In this document: piece by piece, positions 1-6,130 of the stretch | Layout: each line of letters opens with the position of its first letter | Position numbering within the stretch: position 1 is the stretch's first letter | Assembly: GCA_002317115.1 (NCBI GenBank) | Contig: DCIP01000172.1 | Coordinates: 1-9,515, forward strand | Direction: 5' to 3' | Length of the DNA: 9,515 nucleotides | DNA from: Candidatus Scybalocola fimicaballi | Lineage (GTDB): Bacteria; Bacteroidota; Bacteroidia; Bacteroidales; Paludibacteraceae | The notes under the pieces: model-generated | The model's input: only the letters and a program-made list of their open reading frames with translations | What the model was told of the DNA's origin: nothing | Databases searched by the model: none | Made by a program: the position numbers and the translations under genes

Positions 1-269
1 TCACCATTCAGGCAAGACAAGCAGTTCAGAATGTAATGTCAGGATTCAATTTGATCGAGACAGCCCAACTTGGATTTGACCAGGCTACGGAGAATCTCCG
101 AATCATGAGAGACAAGTACGACGCCGGTTATTGCACATTGACTGATATGCTCGACGCTCAGAGCCAATGGCAGCAAGCGGAAAGTAATCTGATAGAGGCA
201 AAGACACAGTATAAGATCGCTGAGTCGGAATACAAGAAAGCGATTGGTGTATTGGGAGAGAAAAACTAA
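1..269 (+). CDS. TolC-family outer-membrane efflux protein, C-terminal fragment
   Basis: This is the last 88 residues of a protein that begins before the window; the open frame runs from base 3 to the TAA at 267-269. The visible part is a long amphipathic helix region of the outer-membrane efflux (OEP) type: QLGFDQATENLRIMRDKYDAG, then LTDMLDAQSQWQQAESNLIEA, ending ESEYKKAIG. The pattern of 'A.ENL...RDKY.AG..T..D.LDAQ..' followed by a second helix is the classic end of TolC/OprM family repeats. These proteins form the trimeric outer-membrane channel of tripartite pumps (RND or ABC) or of type I secretion. Partner pump genes would normally lie upstream, outside the window, so the substrate cannot be judged. 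An ATG at 36 is internal and not a start. A strong hairpin terminator follows 24 bases after the stop, so this is probably the last gene of its operon. Confidence 0.9.
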   Translation, partial: TIQARQAVQNVMSGFNLIETAQLGFDQATENLRIMRDKYDAGYCTLTDMLDAQSQWQQAESNLIEAKTQYKIAESEYKKAIGVLGEKN

Positions 270-293
270 TTTTGTTATATCTATTTGTTATTC

Positions 294-331
294 CACAGGC
301 TGAGTTTCGATTGAAATTCAGCCTGTGTTTT
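294..331 (+). terminator. Intrinsic terminator after the TolC-family gene
   Basis: A 15-bp stem (arms 294-308 and 313-327, starting CACAGGCTGA and ending TCAGCCTGTG, one G-T pair) closes a GATT loop and is followed by TTTT at 328-331. It lies 24 bases after the stop codon and should end the efflux operon. The T run is short, but the stem is long and GC-rich at its base. Confidence 0.85.
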
Positions 332-359
332 GATTGTGTTGCAAAAAATGATAATTTTG
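329..359 (+). promoter_or_regulatory. Bacteroides-type promoter for the small membrane protein gene
   Basis: TTTG at 329-332 and TAATTTTG at 352-359, separated by 19 bases, match the Bacteroides sigma-ABfr consensus (-33 TTTG, -7 TAnnTTTG). It starts directly after the preceding terminator. The predicted transcript start near 365 leaves a leader of about 130 bases before the ATG at 499. That leader contains a GATAAG/CTTATC inverted repeat (366-371, 383-388). Confidence 0.6.
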
Positions 360-498
360 TCGGCAGATAAGATGTTGATTTGCTTATCATTTATTAACGT
401 AATGAGTCTTAGAGTTATGGAAGATATTTATAGATCATATAAATAGAGTGGGGATAATGGTTTATAAGGCTTGATATAATCAACTTAATTGTAATTAG

Positions 499-699
499 AT
501 GTTAAAAACAATTCTTGTCGCAGTTGCTTTCCTTGGCGTCGCCATTCTTTTGCTTGGCGTCAATATCTTCTTTAAGAAAGACGGTAAGTTTCCTAATGGC
601 CATGTGAGTGGCAATAAGGAGATGCGTAAACGTGGTGTGACGTGCGCTCAGTCGCAGGATAGAGCGGAGAGAAGAAAGGCAATGCAAAATGCTGAATGA
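499..699 (+). CDS. Small single-span membrane protein (66 aa), Bacteroidetes-type conserved hypothetical
   Basis: Residues about 3-25 (TILVAVAFLGVAILLLGV...) form one hydrophobic segment, followed by a basic, polar tail carrying FFKKDGKFPNGHVSGNK, then MRKRGVTCAQSQD. From memory, small proteins with this layout (one membrane span, then 'GKFPN.HVSGNK..R..G..CAQSQD') recur in Bacteroidetes without an assigned function. The single cysteine in the TCAQSQD motif and the high conservation I recall suggest a real role, but none is known to me. The N-terminal segment lacks a lipoprotein cysteine, so it is likely an inner-membrane anchor with a cytoplasmic tail. The ATG at 499 is the only reasonable start; no Shine-Dalgarno is present, as usual in this phylum. 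It is a monocistronic unit behind its own promoter. The next gene (mgsA) has a separate promoter. Confidence 0.75.
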   Translation: MLKTILVAVAFLGVAILLLGVNIFFKKDGKFPNGHVSGNKEMRKRGVTCAQSQDRAERRKAMQNAE

Positions 700-795
700 A
701 AAAATAATAGGCGTTTGATGTGTTCGTTTTGTAAGTGAAAATTGAATGTATTGAACAATTTGATGTAAATTTCTAAAATTTTGTAGCAAAATGCT

Positions 796-824
796 TTTGG
801 ATATAGAATTTAAGCGTATCTTTG
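796..824 (+). promoter_or_regulatory. Probable mgsA promoter
   Basis: TATCTTTG at 817-824 matches the -7 consensus TAnnTTTG exactly, and is followed by C as is common. TTTG at 796-799 is a possible -33 element, but the gap is 17 bases, shorter than the usual 19-21. The predicted start near 830 gives a leader of about 95 bases before the ATG at 926. Confidence 0.45.
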
Positions 825-925
825 CATTTGAAATATGTCTAGTGAATGAAACGAACTGAAATTACCTTATGGCATTGAAATGGAGACTGGACGATTTGAG
901 TATTAGTTATTAAAACGAATTGATT

Positions 926-1414
926 ATGAAAGAAAAGTTGAACATCGCATTGGTTGCTCATGATTCACGTAAACGTGAACTTGTGGAGTGGGCTAAGTAC
1001 AACGCTGACGCTCTGTCTAAGCATAATCTCTATGCTACAGGCACAACAGGAAAATTAATCGGTAATATTAGCGTTTTAGTGGAGCAGACAAACAGTAAGA
1101 CGACGCTGATCTATCCGCTTAAAGATAAAGTTACTTGTCTGTTCAGTGGTCCTCTTGGTGGTGACCAACAGATTGGCGCTATGATTGCAGAGGGTAAACT
1201 TGATATGCTAATCTTCTTCTGTGACAACTTGATAATGCAAGGTCATCAAAATGACGTCTCTGCGTTGACTAGACTTGCATCTCTCTACAATATCGCTTTT
1301 GCTACGAACAGAACAACTGCGGATTTATTGCTTACATCTACACTTCTTGGTGACAAGAATTATACGATGATTGTGCCTGAGTGCATACAGCAATATGCTC
1401 ACAGAACGTTGTAA
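926..1414 (+). CDS. mgsA: Methylglyoxal synthase (162 aa)
   Basis: Converts dihydroxyacetone phosphate to methylglyoxal and phosphate, the entry to the cytoplasmic methylglyoxal bypass that relieves sugar-phosphate accumulation when phosphate is limiting. All family landmarks are visible: IALVAHDSRK (residues 7-16), the phosphate-binding ATGTTG (37-42), and SGPLGGDQQIGA (74-85) with D80 equivalent to the catalytic Asp71 of E. coli. H107 and D110 in GHQNDVSALTRLA correspond to His98 and Asp101, and ATNRTTAD (126-133) follows. Compared with E. coli MgsA (152 aa), about 16 extra residues lie between TTGKLI and SGPLGG; Bacteroides homologues, as I recall, also carry an insertion here. The chosen start is the ATG at 926. 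An in-frame TTG at 920 is less likely because the protein aligns from MKEKLNIALVAHD. The gene is convergent with mfd, 58 bases apart. Confidence 0.95.
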   Translation: MKEKLNIALVAHDSRKRELVEWAKYNADALSKHNLYATGTTGKLIGNISVLVEQTNSKTTLIYPLKDKVTCLFSGPLGGDQQIGAMIAEGKLDMLIFFCDNLIMQGHQNDVSALTRLASLYNIAFATNRTTADLLLTSTLLGDKNYTMIVPECIQQYAHRTL

Positions 1415-1442
1415 AGATTATTATCTGTTTTTCATACTATAA

Positions 1443-1464
1443 ATTCACATGGTTGCAGGTGAAT
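1443..1464. terminator. Weak hairpin between convergent mgsA and mfd
   Basis: ATTCAC (1443-1448) and GTGAAT (1459-1464) can pair with a 10-base loop. It sits 28 bases after the mgsA stop and just past the mfd stop on the other strand, where it is followed by TTTATAG. There is no real T run on either strand, so termination here is only a suggestion from position. Confidence 0.2.
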
Positions 1465-1472
1465 CGGATCAT

Positions 1473-4400
1473 TTAATGATTCAAGATTTCACTGAGTATT
1501 GAGCGGCATTCGGATAACGATGTGACATCGAATATTTCGAATGCCGGTTTTCCCTTCTTTTCTCCCAATTTACATCTCTCCACATGGCTCTGCAAGTAAG
1601 CTAAGATTTTGCCGAAGATTTCACTCTGGAAATATTGGTCTGTTTTGTCTGTCGTGAAATATGCAGTGACGTGGTTGTTCTTGAATGTTAGTCGCTCAAA
1701 ACCAAGGTTGTTGGCTATGAATCGTATGCTGACAATGGCCATCAACTGTTTTGCTGGCTCTGGAATTTCTCCGAATCGGTCTTTTAGATTCTTGGCAAAC
1801 ATTGCAAGATTCTCTTCTGTCTGCAATGAATCAAGCTCACGGTATAGTGATAGCCTTTCGCTGACGTTCTCTACGTAATCGTCTGGAATCAAAGCACATA
1901 GATCTGTCTCGATAGTACAGTCGGTACGCAAAATCTCGTTGGCATTATTGGCATTCGGATCGTCTGCGAAGATTTCGTGGAATTCGTTCTGACGCAATTC
2001 TTCCACTGCACTTGCCAAAATCTTCTTGTAGGTCTCGTAACCCAAGTCGGCAATGAATCCGCTTTGCTCTTTTCCAAGCAGGTTTCCGGCTCCACGAATA
2101 TCAAGGTCGCGCATGGCAATATTAAGTCCGCTGCCGAGCTCTGTGTATGTGGTGATTGCCTCCAATCGTTTGCGGCTCTCATCGCTCAACGCTTCCATAG
2201 GTGGAGCCATCAAGTAGCAGTAGGCTTGGATATCCGAGCGTCCGACACGTCCTCTCAACTGGTGAAGATCACTCAATCCGAAATTCTGTGCGTTATTGAT
2301 TATTATGGTGTTACAGTTGGAAATATCGATTCCACTCTCGATGATGGATGTACTTAGTAGCACATCATATTCATGCTGTACGAAGTCGAGCATCGCGCTT
2401 TCGATCTCCTCTCCGCTCATTCTTCCGTGGGCGATGATGACGCGTGCTGTAGGCACTCCGCTTGTGATGAAATGCTTGATATTATCGAGATCCTTGATGT
2501 TGTTGTTGACGAAAAGCACCTGTCCACCACGGTTCAATTCGGCTTCGATGGCTTTCGAAACGATTCCCTTGTCAAATCTGCAAAGATGTGTTTCGACGGG
2601 ATAACGTCCGGCTGGTGGGGTATTGATGACGCTAAGGTCGCGCGCACCAAGTAGAGAGAACTGTAGTGTACGAGGGATAGGTGTGGCAGTCAGTGTTAGT
2701 GTATCCACGTTGACTTTCATCTCCTTGATTTTCTCCTTCGCTGTCACTCCGAATTTCTGCTCCTCGTCGATAATCAGCAAACCTAAGTCGTGGAATTTCA
2801 CACTCTTGCCGATCAGTTTATGTGTGCCGACGACGATGTTGATCTCACCTTTCTCAAGTTTCTTCAACACCTCTTTAGTTTCGGCCGACGAACGAGTACG
2901 GCTAAGATAATCCACTTTGACAGGAAGATCCTTTAGTCGACGCGAGAAGGTTTTGTAGTGTTGGAAAGCCAAAACAGTGGTAGGCACCAACACTGCCACC
3001 TGCTTGTTGTCGCAAGCTGCTTTCAACGCTGCTCTGACGGCTATCTCTGTCTTTCCGAATCCCACGTCTCCACATACAAGTCGGTCCATCGGGCGTGCAC
3101 TTTCCATGTCTCGTTTGACATCGGCAGTGGCTTTAGCCTGGTCTGGAGTGTCCTGAAATTCAAAGTTGGATTCAAGTTCAGCCTGCATGAAAGAGTCTGG
3201 ACTGAATTGGTAGCCTTGCTCCTTCTTACGCATAGCATAAAGGAGGATAAGGTCACGGGCGATATCCTTGAGTTTCTCTTTAGTCTTGAATTTGATATTG
3301 CTCCACGTCGCGCCGCCTAACTTGCTGATCTTCACATTTTCTGAATCAGCACCACGATATTTGGAGACCTTATGCAGTGAGTTGAGGCTCACCATGATAA
3401 GTCCGCCATCCTTGTAGTTGATGCGCACCATCTCCTGCTCAACATTGCCGTTTCGCTGCATAACAAGACCACCGAACACACCGATTCCGAAGTCGTCGTG
3501 CACCACGTAGTCGCCAATGGAAAGATTCTTCAACTCCTTGAGAGTCAACGCCTCTTTTCCACGTCGGCTATCTTTATTAGTAAGCTGATAGCGATGGTAA
3601 CGACCGAAGATCTCATGCTCCACGAGCAAAGTGACATTCTCGAATGAGAAACCAGAATGAAGCGTGCCGTTGATGAACTCATATCCGTCGACAATCTTCA
3701 AATCTTCAAGAATTGTTTCCAAGCGCTCACGTTGGCGGGCATTTTCAGTGGCAATCAGCACAGAGCCACAAAGCTCCTTCTGCTTCTTTATATAGTCGGC
3801 AAGAAGATTATAATTCTTTGCGAAGACGGGGGATAGATTCGCATCGGCAATGATACCTTTACGCTTTTCTCCATGGAAATTAATCGATTTCATCTTCTCA
3901 AGTTTGGCGACGGCATCCTCCGCACCACGATGACCGATCATGCCGAGCACATACTCCTCATTGTCCATCACCACAAGGGCATCCTTAGGCAGATAGTCGA
4001 TAAGCGTATGTTTCTTCTCTGCACCGTCGGCATTAAGCACATTACCCACAATCACACATTCGTCGATAGTGTCGACGGAAAGCTGGTTGGTAGTGTCGAA
4101 AGTACGGATGGAATCAACCTCGTCGCCGAAGAAGTCGATACGGTAAGGCAATTCAGAAGAGTAGGAGAAGATATCGACGATACAGCCACGGATGGCAAAC
4201 TGTCCTGGCTGGTAAACAAATTCCTCACGAGTGAGACCAAGTTTGAAGAATTTCTCAGCCAGAGTATCCATATCATACTCATTGCCTTTCTTTATGGAGA
4301 TAGATTCGCTCTTCAATTTCGTCGGGCTCACCACAGAAGCCGAAAGCGACTCAGGATAAGCGATAATCATCAGATTATTAACGTTTCCGATAGCCTCAAG

Positions 4401-4730
4401 AGCGCGTGTACGCATGATGGTGCGGCCATCATCGTCGAGCTGCTTGCCGTCGAGTGAAGGGAAGAAAACGACCGAACCGTCGGCTTTTTCTGCATTCGTA
4501 TTGATCAGATTACGCACATCCTGATAAAGATAACCGGCGTTATCTTCATTTTCGCATATACGTAAGCAGACGTTGGTTTGTTGTGCTAAATAGACAGATA
4601 CAGCGGCACGCAAAGAGCAGTTTGGCAGATAGATGTCTGTCTTAGATTTTTTCCCGTCGACGAAAGCTTTGATCTCATTAGCCAATTTCGACGACGCTAC
4701 AATTGACGAAATTTTTGAAATCTTCTCCAT
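1473..4730 (-). CDS. mfd: Transcription-repair coupling factor Mfd (1085 aa)
   Basis: Mfd is a cytoplasmic ATP-driven DNA translocase. It binds RNA polymerase stalled at a lesion, pushes it off and recruits UvrA for nucleotide-excision repair. The N-terminal third is the UvrB-like module, with the typical YQPGQFAIRGCIVDIFS and PYRIDFFGDEVDSIRTFD blocks. The RNA-polymerase-interacting (CarD-like) domain starts near residue 395, with IGDYVVHDDFGIGVF around G406. The RecG-like motor has Walker A GDVGFGKT (554-561), the DEEQ box (655-658), TATPIPRT (from 681) and motif VI QLRGRVGR (824-831). The C-terminal autoinhibitory domain covers about 950-1085. The protein is somewhat shorter than E. coli Mfd (1148 aa) but every domain is present and intact. 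The ATG at 4730 is the only Met before the UvrB-like region. The gene appears to stand alone, convergent with mgsA. Confidence 0.98.
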   Translation of the reverse strand: MEKISKISSIVASSKLANEIKAFVDGKKSKTDIYLPNCSLRAAVSVYLAQQTNVCLRICENEDNAGYLYQDVRNLINTNAEKADGSVVFFPSLDGKQLDDDGRTIMRTRALEAIGNVNNLMIIAYPESLSASVVSPTKLKSESISIKKGNEYDMDTLAEKFFKLGLTREEFVYQPGQFAIRGCIVDIFSYSSELPYRIDFFGDEVDSIRTFDTTNQLSVDTIDECVIVGNVLNADGAEKKHTLIDYLPKDALVVMDNEEYVLGMIGHRGAEDAVAKLEKMKSINFHGEKRKGIIADANLSPVFAKNYNLLADYIKKQKELCGSVLIATENARQRERLETILEDLKIVDGYEFINGTLHSGFSFENVTLLVEHEIFGRYHRYQLTNKDSRRGKEALTLKELKNLSIGDYVVHDDFGIGVFGGLVMQRNGNVEQEMVRINYKDGGLIMVSLNSLHKVSKYRGADSENVKISKLGGATWSNIKFKTKEKLKDIARDLILLYAMRKKEQGYQFSPDSFMQAELESNFEFQDTPDQAKATADVKRDMESARPMDRLVCGDVGFGKTEIAVRAALKAACDNKQVAVLVPTTVLAFQHYKTFSRRLKDLPVKVDYLSRTRSSAETKEVLKKLEKGEINIVVGTHKLIGKSVKFHDLGLLIIDEEQKFGVTAKEKIKEMKVNVDTLTLTATPIPRTLQFSLLGARDLSVINTPPAGRYPVETHLCRFDKGIVSKAIEAELNRGGQVLFVNNNIKDLDNIKHFITSGVPTARVIIAHGRMSGEEIESAMLDFVQHEYDVLLSTSIIESGIDISNCNTIIINNAQNFGLSDLHQLRGRVGRSDIQAYCYLMAPPMEALSDESRKRLEAITTYTELGSGLNIAMRDLDIRGAGNLLGKEQSGFIADLGYETYKKILASAVEELRQNEFHEIFADDPNANNANEILRTDCTIETDLCALIPDDYVENVSERLSLYRELDSLQTEENLAMFAKNLKDRFGEIPEPAKQLMAIVSIRFIANNLGFERLTFKNNHVTAYFTTDKTDQYFQSEIFGKILAYLQSHVERCKLGEKKGKPAFEIFDVTSLSECRSILSEILNH

Positions 4731-4922
4731 ATTTTACAAAAATAGGAAATCTAACCCAATTAATGTAATATGCTGTTTTTTATTTTTTATTGAAGACATG
4801 AAGTTTTACCTCGTTACGATTGGAATTGTACGGATATTCATAGGAAAATCACTAAAATTCCTAAAAATCATGATGATTCCGAGTAAAATAAGTGTGCTTT
4901 TTCTTATTTCCCATTTAAATGT
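4731..4922. other. AT-rich intergenic stretch upstream of mfd; no gene supported
   Basis: This stretch separates the mfd start from the promoter of the small-RNA candidate. A plus-strand frame of 52 codons (4798-4956) has low-complexity basic/hydrophobic content and overlaps the promoter at 4923-4953, so I do not call it. On the minus strand TATTTTTG (4744-4737) fits a -7 element for mfd but lies only 6 bases from the ATG and lacks a -33 partner. Confidence 0.4.
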
Positions 4923-4953
4923 TTTGAAATTGTTATACAAAACTTTAATTTTG
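4923..4953 (+). promoter_or_regulatory. Bacteroides-type promoter of a small-RNA candidate
   Basis: TTTG (4923-4926), a 19-base gap and TAATTTTG (4946-4953) match the -33/-7 consensus with optimal spacing. No credible protein start follows before the terminator at 5027-5051, so the promoter appears to serve a short non-coding transcript starting near 4960. Confidence 0.6.
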
Positions 4954-4959
4954 TGATGT

Positions 4960-5051
4960 CAAAAGACCGTCTACAGAGTTAACGTCACTCTGGGGTCCAA
5001 CATTGATACGATGTGGCCAAAAAAAGCGAGAGCGATTGCTCTCGTTTTTTT
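4960..5051 (+). ncRNA. Candidate small RNA, about 90 nt
   Basis: The call rests on architecture: a consensus promoter immediately upstream, about 90 bases without a credible protein frame, and an intrinsic terminator at the end. The predicted RNA can fold. GACC (4965-4968) pairs with GGTC (4994-4997), enclosing the hairpin CAGAGT (4974-4979)/ACTCTG (4987-4992) with a 7-base loop. A second small hairpin is ACAT/ATGT (5000-5003, 5011-5014). An A-rich linker then leads to the terminator stem CGAGAGC/GCTCTCG. The folded part is more GC-rich than the flanking spacer. I do not recognise a known RNA family. It is divergent from mfd and convergent with the gene ending at 5050. The 5' end is estimated from the promoter, not measured. 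Confidence 0.5.
5019..5051. terminator. Bidirectional intrinsic terminator
   Basis: A 7-bp GC-rich stem (CGAGAGC 5027-5033, GCTCTCG 5038-5044, loop GATT) is followed by seven T on the plus strand (5045-5051). On the other side it is preceded by seven A (5019-5025), giving a T run on the minus strand. It can end both the plus-strand small-RNA candidate and the minus-strand gene whose stop codon (5052-5050) touches it. Confidence 0.85.
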
Positions 5052-5610
5052 ATTTCCATTGTTTTCTTACCCACATATAATAATCTTTACTTTCTATTGC
5101 TTTTCTGTCTATAGAAAGCATTTTACCTCTTTGGGAGACGATTATTTCAGATAGTCTTTCGTTTTCAAGAAAGCAGTTCCTTACTTTACCAGCAAATTTT
5201 TTTGGTTCACAATGAGCATCTGCTACGTTTATAAAGAAACGTCTTGCTTGGTTTTTGTGTTTGCTGATCAACTGTTCAAGAGAATTAAGACTATTTATAG
5301 TTTTTAAGTCAATGTATTTAAGTAGAGAACCGTATTTAACAATAAAATCTGCTGTCGCTATTCCTCCATAGTTTGTTATAATCCAAACATCGTCTGCTTT
5401 TTTTAACAGTTTTTGAGCACCTGCAACCAAATTTCTGTAATCAGGTTCATTTTCAGCTCCATCAGCTAAATGAAGACATTTTATTTTGGTGTGTTCATGG
5501 AATCTAGTTTTACGAATAACTTCAGTTAGACGAGCTTGGAATTCCTCTCCGTTATAATCTAAAATGGTTTCAATTAACTCTTTGTCTGGTATACTTTTTA
5601 ATTCTGTCAT
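5050..5610 (-). CDS. Uncharacterised 186-aa protein with possible BECR/CdiA-type nuclease-like fold
   Basis: I do not recognise this protein with certainty. It is soluble, with no signal peptide or membrane span. The central part reads like the Barnase-EndoU-ColicinE5/D-RelE (BECR) domains found at the C-termini of CdiA toxins and phage head proteins. There is a helix (AGAQKLLKKADDVWIIT, about 64-79) and a strand-turn-strand with ATADFIV (85-91) and YIDLKTI (99-105). A helix follows (LEQLISKHKNQARRFFINVA, 111-130), and then a final LSEIIVSQRGKMLSIDRK (153-170). D88, D101 and K103 would be the residues to test. Free-standing rather than fused, it could be a toxin, an anti-phage effector or a remnant of a larger protein. 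The start at 5610 is the first ATG. It lies 83 bases after the 45-aa gene on the same strand, apparently co-transcribed, and ends inside a terminator. Base composition is AT-rich compared with mfd. Confidence 0.6.
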   Translation of the reverse strand: MTELKSIPDKELIETILDYNGEEFQARLTEVIRKTRFHEHTKIKCLHLADGAENEPDYRNLVAGAQKLLKKADDVWIITNYGGIATADFIVKYGSLLKYIDLKTINSLNSLEQLISKHKNQARRFFINVADAHCEPKKFAGKVRNCFLENERLSEIIVSQRGKMLSIDRKAIESKDYYMWVRKQWK

Positions 5611-5693
5611 TGATTGTCTGTGCTACATCCTTATTCCCGTTATCGTCTTTTAAGACTCTTTAATTTATACAAATACAATCTCAAGGTAAACAA

Positions 5694-5831
5694 TCAAACA
5701 TTCAAAAATTTCAAACCTCCTTTCTCCATTTCAGCAACTGTTTTTCCTGCTTTGACTGCCGCCAAATATTCGCGTTTGTCTTTCTGCATTTTTTCAATGA
5801 CAGTCAAAAATTTATTTTTCTTATTTTCCAT
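5694..5831 (-). CDS. Small hypothetical protein (45 aa), first gene of a two-gene unit
   Basis: An ATG at 5831-5829 opens a 45-codon frame ending with TGA at 5696-5694. The product is strongly basic and helical: MENKKNKFLTVIEKMQKDKR, then EYLAAVKAGKTVAEMEKGG, ending LKFLNV. The composition (K, E, A, few Ser/Cys) looks like a real small protein rather than chance, and the 'AVKAGKTVAEMEKGGLKF' part suggests a helix-turn-strand ending. It begins about 30 bases after the predicted start of transcription from the promoter at 5899-5869. It precedes the nuclease-like gene by 83 bases on the same strand but in another frame. An antitoxin or accessory role would fit that position, but nothing in the sequence proves it. 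Confidence 0.55.
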   Translation of the reverse strand: MENKKNKFLTVIEKMQKDKREYLAAVKAGKTVAEMEKGGLKFLNV

Positions 5832-5868
5832 AGGTTGTATTTTTTAGTACTTATACATTTTCCGATTG

Positions 5869-5899
5869 CAAAATTAATTATTTTTTTGAATTATTGCAA
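5869..5899 (-). promoter_or_regulatory. Bacteroides-type promoter of the two-gene unit
   Basis: On the minus strand TTG (5899-5897), a 20-base gap and TAATTTTG (5876-5869) match the -33/-7 consensus. The predicted start near 5862 leaves a leader of about 30 bases to the ATG at 5831. No terminator-like hairpin was seen between the two genes, so both are probably carried on one transcript ending at 5019-5051. Confidence 0.6.
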
Positions 5900-6099
5900 T
5901 AAGAGATGAATCCAACGATTCGTTTTAGATTTTTTTATTCATCGTCTATCCCAAAAATCTTTATTTCAAACCTCTGCAAAATCCAAGCATACCAACCGAA
6001 AATTTACACAATTTCTTTATAACTTGTTTTGATGTAATGGTTTGATGAATTTTTATGATAAAAAAGTGACAAGAACGAATATTTGCATTAAAATTTGAT

Positions 6100-6107
6100 T
6101 AATTTCG
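6100..6107 (+). promoter_or_regulatory. Possible -7 element for the SpoIID-domain gene
   Basis: TAATTTCG, followed by CACC, differs from TAnnTTTG at one base and sits 23 bases before the ATG at 6131. No -33 element is found at the right distance (TTTG at 6082 is only 14 bases away). The rest of 5900-6099 is AT-rich and shows no gene. Confidence 0.35.
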
Positions 6108-6130
6108 CACCGTCTATTAAAAGGATATTT

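Noticed and set aside
329..344. Other terminator and stem-loop coincidences such as the shared GATT loop at 309-312 and 5034-5037
   Set aside because: Four-base loops recur by chance and the stems are unrelated.
688..699. AATGCTGAATGA repeated at 7501-7512
   Set aside because: Twelve identical bases at two gene ends, one of them coding; too short and without flanking similarity to claim a repeat family.
3873..4457. 194-codon plus-strand frame inside mfd
   Set aside because: It lies antisense to the well-conserved N-terminal part of Mfd and shows no family features; long antisense frames are common opposite GC-balanced genes.
4737..4744. TATTTTTG on the minus strand as mfd promoter
   Set aside because: It matches the -7 consensus but is only 6 bases from the ATG and has no -33 partner at the right distance; such AT-rich matches are expected by chance.
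4798..4956. 52-codon plus-strand frame starting MKFYLVTIGIV
   Set aside because: It is AT-driven hydrophobic/basic content without recognisable pattern, has no promoter of its own, and overlaps the better-supported promoter at 4923-4953.
5570..5659. Minus-strand frame reading VLKDDNGNKDVAQTINDR ahead of and overlapping the 186-aa gene start
   Set aside because: It looks protein-like and might be a remnant of a longer fused protein, but is only 29 codons between stops, has no early start codon, and is out of frame with both neighbouring genes.
5614..5847. 77-codon plus-strand frame
   Set aside because: It is antisense to the 45-aa gene, which has the better promoter and composition.
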